A stretch of DNA of 49,276 bases from Gammaproteobacteria bacterium (GTDB lineage Bacteria; Pseudomonadota; Gammaproteobacteria; Xanthomonadales; Wenzhouxiangellaceae): NCBI GenBank assembly GCA_018819105.1, contig JAHJQV010000026.1:1-49276 (forward strand), written 5' to 3'. The notes under the pieces were generated by a model, which saw only the letters and a list, made by a program, of their open reading frames with translations, made no database searches and was not told the origin of the DNA. Below are positions 17,844 through 25,983 of this stretch, piece by piece (position 1 is the stretch's first letter; each line of letters starts with the position of its first letter). The position numbers and the translations under genes were made by a program.

Positions 17844-17915
17844 TCTGTGTCATCTGCGAAATCTGTGGATTAACCTGAGAATTTAATGATCCACAGATTA
17901 CACCGATTACACAGA
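17844..17915. repeat. 27-bp inverted repeat between the two composite elements
   Basis: Arms 17844-17870 and 17889-17915 (TCTGTGT...ATCTGTGGAT) pair with four mismatches around an 18-base loop. This ATCTGTGTNATC...ATCTGTGGAT palindrome is of a kind I know as dispersed repeats in many bacterial genomes. Lies in the 568-base gene-free stretch between egtD and the OmpA-like gene, the rest of which is the two composite elements and a REP. Confidence 0.7.
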
Positions 17916-17934
17916 GGTGAACCACTCAGGTGTT

Positions 17935-18093
17935 GCCGGATGCGCTGCGCTTATCCATCCTGATATGGATTGCATTGCAACTTATTGTGCCAAATGGATT
18001 TTTTTTGGCGCAATAATTGTCCAATCATCAAGACTTCATGGATTGCATCGCAACACGCGAAGCTGCGCTTGCAATGCAATCCATGGGGTCTAC
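17935..18093. repeat. 159-bp composite REP/palindrome element, copy B
   Basis: Direct repeat of copy A at an offset of exactly 297 bases. The REP part is degenerate on its 3' arm (CCATCC instead of CCGGCC), and the long hairpin arms carry one change each, CGCAAC in the left arm and CTTGCAATGC in the right. The near-identity of the rest suggests a recent tandem duplication or two insertions of one element. Confidence 0.85.
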
Positions 18094-18112
18094 AAAACCA
18101 GGCTCGTCTTAA

Positions 18113-18137
18113 GCCGGATAAGCGCAGCGAATCCGGC
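18113..18137. repeat. REP palindrome
   Basis: GCCGGATAAGCGCAGCGAAT followed by CCGGC is the same REP unit as at 7138, with one change, inverted relative to the one that opens copy B. It ends 34 bases before the stop of the leftward OmpA-like gene. Confidence 0.8.
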
Positions 18138-18171
18138 ACACTGACGCTATTTGCCCAGCAGCATACTGACG

Positions 18172-19146
18172 CTATTCGTCCAGCAGGATCACATCCACGC
18201 GGCGGTTCTGGCTGCGGCCTTCGGCGGTGTCGTTGCTGGCGATCGGAAAATCTTCACCCAGGCCGACCACGGTGATGCGATCAGGCGCGACCCCGGCATT
18301 GACCAGGGCATTGCGCACTGCCTGGGCGCGCTGTTCCGACAGCTGCAGGTTGAAGCCGGCATCGCCCGAACTGTCGGTATGTCCTTCGATGCGGATGCGC
18401 TTGTCCGGCTCGGCGGCAAGCAGGTCGACCACATCGGTGACATTTTGCGCGGCGGCATCCTTGAGCTCGCTTTCACCACTGGCAAACAGCACATCACCGA
18501 GGGTGACCACCACGCCGCGATCGGTTTCGCGCAGTTGCATGTGTTCCAGCCTCCGGCGCAGTGATTCGGCCTGCTGACTGGCCAGTTCGGCTTCGCGCTT
18601 GGCCAGTTCGGCTTCCTGCGCCCTGGCTGCGGCCAGCTTGCGCGCGGTTTCGGCTTCCTGCTGGGCCAGCTTGGCGCGCTCGGACGCCGACAACTGCGCT
18701 TCGCGCGCCGATTCGGCCTCATTGCGGGCGCGGGCGGCATCTTCGGCCTGCGCCGAACTCAGCAGGCGTGCCTGCTCGGCTTCCATGCGCGCCTGCTCGG
18801 CCTGCATTCTGCTGATGGTCACGCGCAATTCGGCGGCCTGCTCCTGCCAGTGACGGGTTCCGGTCTGCGCCTGTTTGCGCTGCACTTCAGCCACCGCCAG
18901 TTCGATGCGACGCTCGGCCAGATAGGCCAGATGATTGCGCAGATCAACGCCTTTGCCTGCGGCCTCGAGCTGGCGCACGGCGCGTTCGGCGTCACTGATC
19001 ATCAATGGTGCCAGCAGCTCCGCCTCGCTGTCGGCTTTCAGCGCCGCCAGCTGGTCACGCAGACGATCCAGACGCAGGTCGCGCTGCGGCTGGCTGGCAC
19101 AGGCGGTCAGCAGCACCAGCACGGTGATGACGATGAGGCGCTTCAT
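18172..19146 (-). CDS. OmpA-family lipoprotein with DUF4398 and coiled coil
   Basis: 324 residues. Lipoprotein signal MKRLIVITVLVLLTACAS with the lipobox LTAC; a DUF4398-like helical segment (LMISDAERAVRQLEAAGKGV, NHLAYLAERRIELAVAEVQR); a long Ala/Glu/Arg-rich coiled coil (about 95-205); then an OmpA C-terminal peptidoglycan-binding domain with VLFASGESELKD, IRIEGHTDSSGD, LSEQRAQAVRNALV, GLGEDFPIASN and GRSQNRRVDVIL. It should tether the outer membrane to peptidoglycan. The start overlaps the upstream DUF4398 lipoprotein stop (ATGA), so the pair are made together and may interact. Resembles a family seen widely in gammaproteobacteria. Confidence 0.9.
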   Translation of the reverse strand: MKRLIVITVLVLLTACASQPQRDLRLDRLRDQLAALKADSEAELLAPLMISDAERAVRQLEAAGKGVDLRNHLAYLAERRIELAVAEVQRKQAQTGTRHWQEQAAELRVTISRMQAEQARMEAEQARLLSSAQAEDAARARNEAESAREAQLSASERAKLAQQEAETARKLAAARAQEAELAKREAELASQQAESLRRRLEHMQLRETDRGVVVTLGDVLFASGESELKDAAAQNVTDVVDLLAAEPDKRIRIEGHTDSSGDAGFNLQLSEQRAQAVRNALVNAGVAPDRITVVGLGEDFPIASNDTAEGRSQNRRVDVILLDE

Positions 19147-19535
19147 TGCAGTTCTCCCGGCAGCGCATCGGCACCATAGGCATCGATGATGTTGGCACGC
19201 AGGCGATCAACTTCGGCCTTGGCCGCCGCCTCGCTCTCCCGCGCCATGAAGGTCTGGGCCTTGACATAGGCCAGCTGCGCATCCAGCTGCGCCTCCGCCA
19301 GACGCCAGCTGGCGAGCTCATAATCCTCGTTCGGCATGGCCGTGTTTTTGACAAACTCCAGCCGCTCGCGGGCAAACCGCAATTCCACCGGAGCGGACTG
19401 CTCGGCACCGGCATTGACGGCACGCTGGATGGCCGCCTCGGTGTCGTTGAACAGCGATGGATCGGGCGGTGATGTCGTGGCGCAGGCAGCCAGCAGCAAG
19501 GCGGCGATTAAGCTGAGCAGAACTTTGCAGGGCAT
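19143..19535 (-). CDS. DUF4398-domain lipoprotein
   Basis: 130 residues. MPCKVLLSLIAALLLAACAT is a lipoprotein signal with lipobox LAAC. The mature part is one helical DUF4398 domain (DTEAAIQRAVNAGAEQSAP, then VELRFARERLEFVKNTA and DYELASWRLAEAQLDAQLAY). ATG 19535 is chosen because of GAGGAAA upstream and because it begins the lipoprotein signal; the frame is open to 19799 but the extension is not protein-like and runs into maiA. Coupled with the OmpA-like gene. Role in the cell envelope is inferred. Confidence 0.85.
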   Translation of the reverse strand: MPCKVLLSLIAALLLAACATTSPPDPSLFNDTEAAIQRAVNAGAEQSAPVELRFARERLEFVKNTAMPNEDYELASWRLAEAQLDAQLAYVKAQTFMARESEAAAKAEVDRLRANIIDAYGADALPGELQ

Positions 19536-19699
19536 GTCGTTTCCTCGGATCATCCGGTTGCGAATGTCAGTATGGGCCTGAATTTTATGTGAGTACGGCA
19601 ACTGAAACCAGACCCGCACAATGGGTACAGGTTCCATGAATATCTCTGTGGCATGCGTCTTTGGCTCGCGACGCCGACCAGAGTCAGATTGTGCCACGT

Positions 19700-20368
19700 T
19701 CAGGCGGCATCGGGTTGCTGTTCGGGTGCGGCGCGCTGAAATGCCGGGTGTGCATCGCAGGAAGCGATGATCTGCCTGATCAGCGGATAACACTCCCATT
19801 CACAGGCAAACCGCCGCGCGTTGTAAATCTGTGCCGCCAGACAACAGTCGGCCAGACCTGGCTGCTCGCCATCACAGAACGCTGCCGCACGACCATAACG
19901 GGTCAGCAATGCCTCCACCGTGCGCAAGCCCTGGCTCATCCAGTGTTGGTACCAGCTGGATTTTGCAGCATCGCTGACAGCAAGCTCGCCGCTGAGATAT
20001 TGCAGCACGCGCAGATTGTTGAGCGGGTGCAGGTCGCAGGCGATGACCTGGGCCAGTGTGCGCACCTGCGCCCGTCGCAATGGCTCGGCCGGAAGCAGCG
20101 CCGGCTGCGGCCAGGTCTCGTCCAGATACTCAATGATCGCCAGCGACTGCGTCAGCACGCTCTCGCCATGCACCAGGGTTGGCACCAGCTGTTGCGGGTT
20201 CAGCGCGGCATACACCGGCTGGCGCTGCTCGCCACCATCGCGCACCAGATGAACACTGCGCTGTTCATACGCCAGTCCTTTCAGCTGCAGCGCAATGCGC
20301 ACGCGGTAAGCGGCGGTGCTGCGCCAGTAGTCGTACAGCAGCAGATCGGTACCGCTGACGGCGTTCAT
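19700..20368 (-). CDS. maiA: Maleylacetoacetate isomerase (zeta-class GST)
   Basis: 222 residues. Zeta-class glutathione transferase pattern: LYDYWRSTAAYRVRIALQLK near the N-terminus (the family motif is SSCxxRVRIAL; here STAAYRVRIAL, so the usual cysteine is an alanine), NPQQLVPTLV, LTQSLAIIEYLDE, and the C-terminal helix with LADCCLAAQIYNARRF. It isomerizes maleylacetoacetate to fumarylacetoacetate with glutathione in tyrosine breakdown. It overlaps fahA by four bases and is the last gene of hpd-hmgA-fahA-maiA. The changed motif residues merit a check but do not alter the call given the context. Confidence 0.92.
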   Translation of the reverse strand: MNAVSGTDLLLYDYWRSTAAYRVRIALQLKGLAYEQRSVHLVRDGGEQRQPVYAALNPQQLVPTLVHGESVLTQSLAIIEYLDETWPQPALLPAEPLRRAQVRTLAQVIACDLHPLNNLRVLQYLSGELAVSDAAKSSWYQHWMSQGLRTVEALLTRYGRAAAFCDGEQPGLADCCLAAQIYNARRFACEWECYPLIRQIIASCDAHPAFQRAAPEQQPDAA

Positions 20369-21348
20369 GCCTGTGCCGCGATCACTTGCTGATCAATGGC
20401 CCCGAAAATCGACTCTCCGGCGGCGTTGAACATCTCGATGCGCATGCGATCACCGAACTTGAGAAACGCGGTGCTCGGTTTGCCCTCGGCAATGATTTCC
20501 AGCATGCGTTTTTCTGCCAGACAGGAAGCGCCGCGTGCGGTGTCCTGATTGGCCACGGTGCCGGAACCGACAATGCTGCCGGCCACCAGCGGGCGGGTTT
20601 TCGCCGCGTGCGCAATCAGCTCGGCAAAGGAAAACTGCATGTCCTCACCGGCCTCGGGCTGACCGAACAGCTCACCGTTGAGATGGGAAACCAGTGGCCG
20701 GTGCAGTTTGCTGTCGCGCCAGTCACTGCCAAGCTCATCCGGGGTCACCAGCACCGGCGACAACGCCGAGCGCGGTTTGGACTGCAGAAAACCGAAGCCC
20801 TTGGCCAGTTCGCCGGGAATCAGGTTGCGCAGCGAGACATCGTTGACCAGACCGATCAGCTGAATGTGTCCAGCGGCGTCGGCGGCGCTCACGCCCATCG
20901 GCACATCGTCGGTGACGACGATGATTTCCGCCTCCAGATCGATGCCCCAGGCCTCATCGCCCACCGGAATGTCGTCGGTGGGGCCGTAAAAACCGGCTGC
21001 GGTGGCCTGGTACATGAGCGGATCGGTGTAGAAGCTTTCCGGCACTTCGGCACCGCGCGCCTTGCGCACGCGCTCGACATGCGGCAGGTAGGCACTGCCG
21101 TCAAGAAACTCATAGGCGCGCGGCAGCGGCGCGGCCAGTTGCTGTGGCTGCAGCGGCTGTGCCTGGGCAGTGCCGTCGTGCAGGCTCTCATACAGACTGT
21201 TCAGGCGCGGCGCGTGCTGATCCCAGCGCTCCAGCGCCTGCTGCAGCGTGGCGACGACAGCGGTGGCCTCGACATAGTGTTGCAGGTTACGGCTGACCAC
21301 GATCAGCGTGCCGTCGCGGCCGCCCTGTTTCAGTGTTGCCAGTTTCAT
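20365..21348 (-). CDS. fahA: Fumarylacetoacetase
   Basis: 327 residues of the FAH family, the shorter bacterial type. It cleaves fumarylacetoacetate to fumarate and acetoacetate, the last step of homogentisate degradation. Seen: YEFLDGSAYLPHVERVRKAR, a metal-site EAWGIDLEAEIIVVTDDVP (E and D ligands), NDVSLRNLIPGELAKGFGF, KPRSALSPVLVTPDEL and AGSIVGSGTVAN. The ATG at 21348 is preferred to the TTG at 21351: AAGGAG lies eight bases upstream of it. The gene starts three bases after the hmgA stop, so the two are tightly coupled. Confidence 0.93.
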   Translation of the reverse strand: MKLATLKQGGRDGTLIVVSRNLQHYVEATAVVATLQQALERWDQHAPRLNSLYESLHDGTAQAQPLQPQQLAAPLPRAYEFLDGSAYLPHVERVRKARGAEVPESFYTDPLMYQATAAGFYGPTDDIPVGDEAWGIDLEAEIIVVTDDVPMGVSAADAAGHIQLIGLVNDVSLRNLIPGELAKGFGFLQSKPRSALSPVLVTPDELGSDWRDSKLHRPLVSHLNGELFGQPEAGEDMQFSFAELIAHAAKTRPLVAGSIVGSGTVANQDTARGASCLAEKRMLEIIAEGKPSTAFLKFGDRMRIEMFNAAGESIFGAIDQQVIAAQA

Positions 21349-21351
21349 CAA

Positions 21352-22485
21352 TCAGTCTCCTTGTGGTTGCTGCCAGGACGCCGCATAGCCGTCCCATTCG
21401 ACCTGTTCGGCGGCGCTGCCGGCATTGAGGGCATCGCGGGTATCGATCATCACCGCCACTTCGTTGGTGCCTGCAGCCGATTGCTGCAGCATGTTGTTCA
21501 GCGCTTTCGGATGCGGGCCGTGGGTGAAGCCGCAGGGATGCCAGGTGAGCATGCCGGGGTGAATGTTGTCGCGCGAGAAGAACTCGCCGGCATGATAGAA
21601 AATCACTTCGTCAAAGTCGTCGTTGTTGTGGAAAAACGGCACCTTGATGGCATCGGCATCGGTCTCGAACGGCCGCGGCACAAAGGTGCAGACGACAAAG
21701 CGACCGGCGACAAAGGTGGTGTGTGCCGACGGTGGCAGGTGGTAGCGATGGCTCATCAGCGGCCGGATATCGCGCCAGTTGATGCGCACTGGCATGAGGT
21801 CGCCGTGCCAGCCGATGGCATCCAGCGGGTTGTAAGGATAATGCATGGTGGTGAGCTGCTGCTGGCGTTTGATCAGCACCCGGGTGTCGCCATCGGCCTG
21901 CGCCCGGAAAGCATCATCCAGCGCCGGCACATCCAGCATGGCCGGATCGAAAATCGCATGCGGGCCAAGCAGCCCCTTGTCCGGCAGCATGTAGCTGGTG
22001 TTGGTGGCCTCGATCAGCAATGCCTGGATCGGCGCGGTGTGCTCCAGCCGCCACATGGTGCTGCGCGGCAGCATCAGGTAATCGCCCTCGCGCAGGCTCA
22101 TATGGCCATAATCGCAGTACAGTTCGGCACTGCCTGCGTGCAGAAACAGCAGCTCGTCGCCATCGGCATTGCGCACCAGATGATCCATGGATGCGTTGGC
22201 CTGCCAGAAGCGCACGCGACAGTGGTTGTTGCTGAGCAGCTCGGCCGCCTGCCACGGTGAGTCGCCGGCCGCCGTGAGCAGATTGGCGTCAAACGCACGC
22301 GGAGACAACGGGCCCTCGAAACGCACCCAGCCGGTGGGCGGGCGCGGATGGTACATGTGCGTGGCCGGACCGAAAAAGCCCTCCTTGCCCAGCTCTCGCT
22401 CGTAGCTGCCGGCGGGCAGATTGCAGTGCGCCTGGCGTCCGGTGTCTCCTTCAGTGTGTCGGATCGGAATGTATTGTCTGGCCAT
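21352..22485 (-). CDS. hmgA: Homogentisate 1,2-dioxygenase, short type
   Basis: 377 residues, shorter than the roughly 430 of the human and Pseudomonas enzymes but in line with the compact type found in several gammaproteobacteria such as Shewanella. It opens the homogentisate ring with Fe(II) and O2 to maleylacetoacetate. Visible: MYHPRPPTGWVRFEGPL, the cupin-like FLHAGSAELYCDYGHMSLREG, YNPLDAIGWHGDLMPVRIN, and the iron-site region with FFHNNDDFDEVIFYHAGEFF and GMLTWHPCGFTHGPHP. Start with ribosome site CAGGAG. 21 bases after hpd. Context makes the reaction secure. Confidence 0.92.
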   Translation of the reverse strand: MARQYIPIRHTEGDTGRQAHCNLPAGSYERELGKEGFFGPATHMYHPRPPTGWVRFEGPLSPRAFDANLLTAAGDSPWQAAELLSNNHCRVRFWQANASMDHLVRNADGDELLFLHAGSAELYCDYGHMSLREGDYLMLPRSTMWRLEHTAPIQALLIEATNTSYMLPDKGLLGPHAIFDPAMLDVPALDDAFRAQADGDTRVLIKRQQQLTTMHYPYNPLDAIGWHGDLMPVRINWRDIRPLMSHRYHLPPSAHTTFVAGRFVVCTFVPRPFETDADAIKVPFFHNNDDFDEVIFYHAGEFFSRDNIHPGMLTWHPCGFTHGPHPKALNNMLQQSAAGTNEVAVMIDTRDALNAGSAAEQVEWDGYAASWQQPQGD

Positions 22486-22506
22486 GCTGTTGCTCCTGCG
22501 TCGGCG

Positions 22507-23586
22507 TCAAAGCACGCCGCGTTGTTGCTGATCGCGCTCGATGGCTTCGAACAGGGCGGTGAAGTTGCCTTCACCAAAGCCCTTGTTGCCCTTGCGCTGG
22601 ATGATCTCGAAAAAGATCGGACCGATGTTGGTCTCGGTGAAGATCTGCAGCAGCTGCTTGCTGGAATCATCCGGCTCGGCATCGATCAGAATGGAGTTTT
22701 CGCGCATGCGATCGACGTCTTCACCATGCTCGGGGATGCGCTGGTCTATCACCTGGTAATAGGTGTCCGGGGTGTCCAGAAACTTGACCGCGTGCGCATG
22801 CATGGCTTCAACGGTCTGGTAGATGTTGTCGGTGTAGAGGGCAATGTGCTGCACGCCTTCGCCGTGATACTGATCGATGTATTCGTTGATCTGCGACTTG
22901 GGATCGGACGACTCGTTGATGGGTATGCTGATGCAACCGTCGGGGGCCGTCATCGCCTGCGAGCGCAGGCCGGTCTGCTGACCCTTGATGTCAAAATACT
23001 TGACCTCGTAGAAGTTGAACAGCCGGCTGTAGAAATCCGCCCACTGACCCATGTTGCCATCGATGACGTTGTGGGTCAGGTGGTCGATGAAACTCAGCCC
23101 GAAACCGCGCGGATGCGGATCAACGCCATCAAGAAACTCGAACTGCGAGGTGAACACGGTGCCGTCGCGATGATCGCAAAGATACAGAATGCTGCCACCG
23201 ATACCCTCCAGCGCCGGTGCGCGGATGGCCAGTTCGGCCGCCGCCGGATGTGCCTGCGCGGCACGCTGCAGACAATGCTGATAGGCAGCTGCCGCATCGT
23301 CCACACGCAGCGCAAAGCCGGTGCAGCAGGGACCATGGGCGGCGACAAAGTCGCGCACAAAACCGCTCGCCTGCTGATGCACGACAAAATTGACATCGCC
23401 CTGACGGTACAGCGCCAGCGGTGCGGTGCGGTGATTGGCCACATGGGTGAAACCCATGCGTGTGAACAGGCTGTCCAGCTGCGCCGGATCGGGCGCGGCA
23501 AATTCGACAAACTCGAAGCCGCTCAGCCCCAGCGGGTTGTCACGTGCTTGCGGATCCGGTGAAACTGACGATGCGGATGCGTTCAT
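22507..23586 (-). CDS. hppD: 4-hydroxyphenylpyruvate dioxygenase
   Basis: 359 residues. Two vicinal-oxygen-chelate domains; the C-terminal one holds the iron ligands: a histidine in FIDHLTHNVI, one in EGVQHIALYTDNIY, and the glutamate in the terminal FFEIIQRKGNKGFGEGNF motif diagnostic of HPPD. It converts 4-hydroxyphenylpyruvate to homogentisate. ATG 23586 has GGAGAG upstream; an extension to 23637 is open but not conserved-looking. First gene of the tyrosine operon and divergent from a MarR gene 100 bases away that probably controls it. Also written hpd. Confidence 0.96.
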   Translation of the reverse strand: MNASASSVSPDPQARDNPLGLSGFEFVEFAAPDPAQLDSLFTRMGFTHVANHRTAPLALYRQGDVNFVVHQQASGFVRDFVAAHGPCCTGFALRVDDAAAAYQHCLQRAAQAHPAAAELAIRAPALEGIGGSILYLCDHRDGTVFTSQFEFLDGVDPHPRGFGLSFIDHLTHNVIDGNMGQWADFYSRLFNFYEVKYFDIKGQQTGLRSQAMTAPDGCISIPINESSDPKSQINEYIDQYHGEGVQHIALYTDNIYQTVEAMHAHAVKFLDTPDTYYQVIDQRIPEHGEDVDRMRENSILIDAEPDDSSKQLLQIFTETNIGPIFFEIIQRKGNKGFGEGNFTALFEAIERDQQQRGVL

Positions 23587-23686
23587 GGGACTCTCCGGTT
23601 GGTGGTTTTCTGGTGGCTGGATCGCAACATGATCCACGCCGTGAATCGTTCGTAGTATTATGGCACAAACGGCCAGTTAGTTACAT
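23587..23686. promoter_or_regulatory. Divergent promoter region hppD / marR
   Basis: This 100-base gap must hold both promoters. Leftward, CATAAT (rc of 23659-23664 region) is a fair -10 box. Near the marR start, CAGTTAGTTACATATG shows a GTTAGTTAC repeat that could be part of an operator. No long perfect palindrome like that at 2755 is present. Assignments are tentative. Confidence 0.3.
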
Positions 23687-24238
23687 ATGAAACCATCTAC
23701 CCACACCGCCGGCCAGCCGCCAGACAGTGCGCAGCAAGCCAGTCACGAACAGGGCGCGCAGACGGCCAGCGCCATCGACCTGGAGCGCTTTCTGCCCTAT
23801 CGGCTGATCCGGCTCAGCGCCGCCATCAGCCGCGGCATCGCCGCCGAGTATCAGCAGCAGTTCGGCCTCAGCATTGCCGAATGGCGGGTGCTGGCGGTGA
23901 TCGCCCGCTTTCCCGCCAGCAGCGCCAGCGAACTCGGCGAGCACACCGGCATGGACAAGGTGTCGATGCATCGCGCCGTGCGTGCCCTGCAACAGCAGGG
24001 GCTGATCGCCAGCGATCAGTCCACCCGCGACCGCCGCCGCCAGCACCTGCGGCTGAGTCGCAGCGGTCAGCAACTGCATGACCAGATCGCCCCGCGCGTG
24101 CTGGAATTCGAGCAGCGCCTGCTGGCACCGCTGGGCAGCGTCCGCAGTGGACAGTTGCACGCCCTGCTGGAAGCACTGCAACACAGCATCGATGCCCTCG
24201 ACAACAGCCAGCACGAAGCACCCCGGCATGAGTACTGA
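23687..24238 (+). CDS. MarR-family regulator, probable control of homogentisate operon
   Basis: 183 residues: a polar 35-residue N-terminal extension, then the MarR fold (ERFLPYRLIRLSAAISRGIA, WRVLAVIARFPASSASELGE, recognition helix with DKVSMHRAVRALQQQGLI, wing RDRRRQHLRLSRSGQQ). It is divergent from hppD, the usual arrangement for a local regulator; by analogy it would respond to homogentisate or a relative. Its 3' end overlaps amgK by 11 bases, so the regulator is translationally linked to cell-wall recycling genes, which is odd. Ligand and targets are inferred from position only. Confidence 0.85.
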   Translation: MKPSTHTAGQPPDSAQQASHEQGAQTASAIDLERFLPYRLIRLSAAISRGIAAEYQQQFGLSIAEWRVLAVIARFPASSASELGEHTGMDKVSMHRAVRALQQQGLIASDQSTRDRRRQHLRLSRSGQQLHDQIAPRVLEFEQRLLAPLGSVRSGQLHALLEALQHSIDALDNSQHEAPRHEY

Positions 24239-25247
24239 CCAGCTTGCCGGTGATGCCCGGCTGCAGTCGCTGCTGCACTGGGCCAGCGCTCAAACCGGCT
24301 GCAGCTGGCAGCCCGAAGCGGTGGCCGGAGACGCCAGCGCGCGGCGCTATTTTCGCCTGCAGCGCAACGATACGCAGGCTGCAGACAGTCTGGTGCTGAT
24401 GGATGCGGCACCGCTGGATGCGGCCGCGATTGATGAGTTCCGCCGCTTTCTGGATGTCACCGCACGGCTGCACCGCGCCGGTCTGCACGCACCGCAGATC
24501 CATGCCAGCAATGCCGGACTGGGTGCCATGCTACTGGAGGATCTCGGCGACAGGCTCTATCGCGACGCGGTCACCAGCGACAACGCCGATGCGCTGTACG
24601 GCGACATATTTGTGCTGCTGCAGCGACTGGCGCTGGAGGTCGATGCCAGCGGCCTGCCCGACTATGACCAGGCCAGCCTGCAGCAGGAAATGGACCTGCT
24701 GCCGCAGTGGTATGCCGACGCCTGGCTGCAGCAGCCGTTCAGCGACGCCGAGCGGCGCGACTGGCATCAGGTCTGTGACTGGCTGTGTCAGCAGGCACTG
24801 CAGCAGCCGCAGGTGTTTGTGCACCGTGATCTGCACAGCTGCAACCTGCTGCAGACCAGCGACAACAACCCCGGCATCATCGATTATCAGGATGCCGTGC
24901 GCGGACCGATCAGCTATGACCTGATCTCCTGGCTGGTGGACCGCTACATCCAGTGGCCACGTCAGCGTCTGGTGAACTGGTACGAACAGCACCGCCAAAG
25001 TCTGCAACTGCAGGTGCAACCGCAACAATGGCTGCAGTGGTGCGACGCCATGAGCATGCAGCGCAAACTGAAAGTGCTGGGCATTTTTGCCCGCCTAGCA
25101 CTGCGCGACCACAAGCCGCAGTATCTTGCGCTGCAGCCCGGTTTTTACCGTCATCTGCTGCATACCGCAGCGCTGTACCCTGCCACGCAGCCTTTGCTTG
25201 GCCTGCTCGGCAAGCGTCCGCCCGCAACCCATGAGCCGGCACCGTGA
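24228..25247 (+). CDS. amgK: N-acetylmuramate/N-acetylglucosamine kinase AmgK
   Basis: 339 residues of the aminoglycoside-phosphotransferase-like family. AmgK phosphorylates MurNAc and GlcNAc at the anomeric position in the recycling route that bypasses de novo UDP-MurNAc synthesis and confers intrinsic fosfomycin tolerance in Pseudomonas. Seen: VAGDASARRYFRLQ (nucleotide-loop region), MLLEDLGDRLY, the catalytic FVHRDLHSCNLL (about 198-209), the metal-binding IIDYQDAVRGPISYDL, and the C-terminal MQRKLKVLGIFARLALRD block typical of this subfamily. ATG 24228 lies inside the end of marR. The stop overlaps the murU start (GTGA). Confidence 0.93.
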   Translation: MSTDQLAGDARLQSLLHWASAQTGCSWQPEAVAGDASARRYFRLQRNDTQAADSLVLMDAAPLDAAAIDEFRRFLDVTARLHRAGLHAPQIHASNAGLGAMLLEDLGDRLYRDAVTSDNADALYGDIFVLLQRLALEVDASGLPDYDQASLQQEMDLLPQWYADAWLQQPFSDAERRDWHQVCDWLCQQALQQPQVFVHRDLHSCNLLQTSDNNPGIIDYQDAVRGPISYDLISWLVDRYIQWPRQRLVNWYEQHRQSLQLQVQPQQWLQWCDAMSMQRKLKVLGIFARLALRDHKPQYLALQPGFYRHLLHTAALYPATQPLLGLLGKRPPATHEPAP

Positions 25248-25939
25248 TCACCCAGGCGCTGATTCTGGCCGCCGGTCGTGGTGAGCGACTGCGCCCGCTG
25301 ACCGATCACTGTCCCAAGGCTCTGGTCGAGGTCGGTGGTCGCACCCTGCTGGACTGGCATCTGCTGAAGCTGGCGCAGGCCGGCATCGAACAGCTTGTCA
25401 TCAACACGCACCACCTGGCAGCACAGCTGCATGCCCATGTGGCAAACGCTGCCAACCACGGCATGCGCATCCGCTTTTCCGATGAGCAGCCGCAGGCACT
25501 GGAAACCCTGGGCGGCATCGTGCATGCCCGCAGACTGCTGCGCGACGAGCCGTTCGTGCTGGTCAATGCCGATGTGCATGTGGCCTGCGATTACCGGCAA
25601 CTGGTGCAGGCGTCACTGCAAGCCAGCGGCCCGCAGGCCCTGTTGCTGCTGGTGCCCAATCCGGCGCATCATCTGCGCGGTGATTTCAGCCTGCACGACG
25701 GCCTGCTGCAGACGGCCCATGCAGCACCCACCTACACCTATAGCGGCCTGGCCGCGATGCACCCGGCACTGCTGGCAGGCATACCCGATGACGGCCAGCC
25801 CCGACCGCTGGCACCGCTACTGCAAAGCAAGGCCAAACAGCAACTGATTGCCGCCGAACTGCTCCAGGGAGGCTGGCACGATGTGGGCACACCGGCGCGA
25901 CTGGCTGCTTGCCGGGAACATTTGCGCGCAGCCTGCTGA
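25244..25939 (+). CDS. murU: N-acetylmuramate alpha-1-phosphate uridylyltransferase MurU
   Basis: 231 residues, a nucleotidyltransferase with the GT-A-like signature LILAAGRGERLRPLTDHCPK (residues 6-25), ALVEVGGRTLLDWHL, the metal-binding VNADVH, and WHDVGTPARL near the C-terminus. It makes UDP-MurNAc from MurNAc-1-phosphate and UTP, completing the AmgK step. GTG start, four-base overlap with amgK. The pair is typical of Pseudomonas-like gammaproteobacteria and absent from enterics. Confidence 0.93.
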   Translation: MITQALILAAGRGERLRPLTDHCPKALVEVGGRTLLDWHLLKLAQAGIEQLVINTHHLAAQLHAHVANAANHGMRIRFSDEQPQALETLGGIVHARRLLRDEPFVLVNADVHVACDYRQLVQASLQASGPQALLLLVPNPAHHLRGDFSLHDGLLQTAHAAPTYTYSGLAAMHPALLAGIPDDGQPRPLAPLLQSKAKQQLIAAELLQGGWHDVGTPARLAACREHLRAAC

Positions 25940-25983
25940 TAGTTTATCTTTGATTTGAAGGATTAAACCAAGGGCTTACAACC

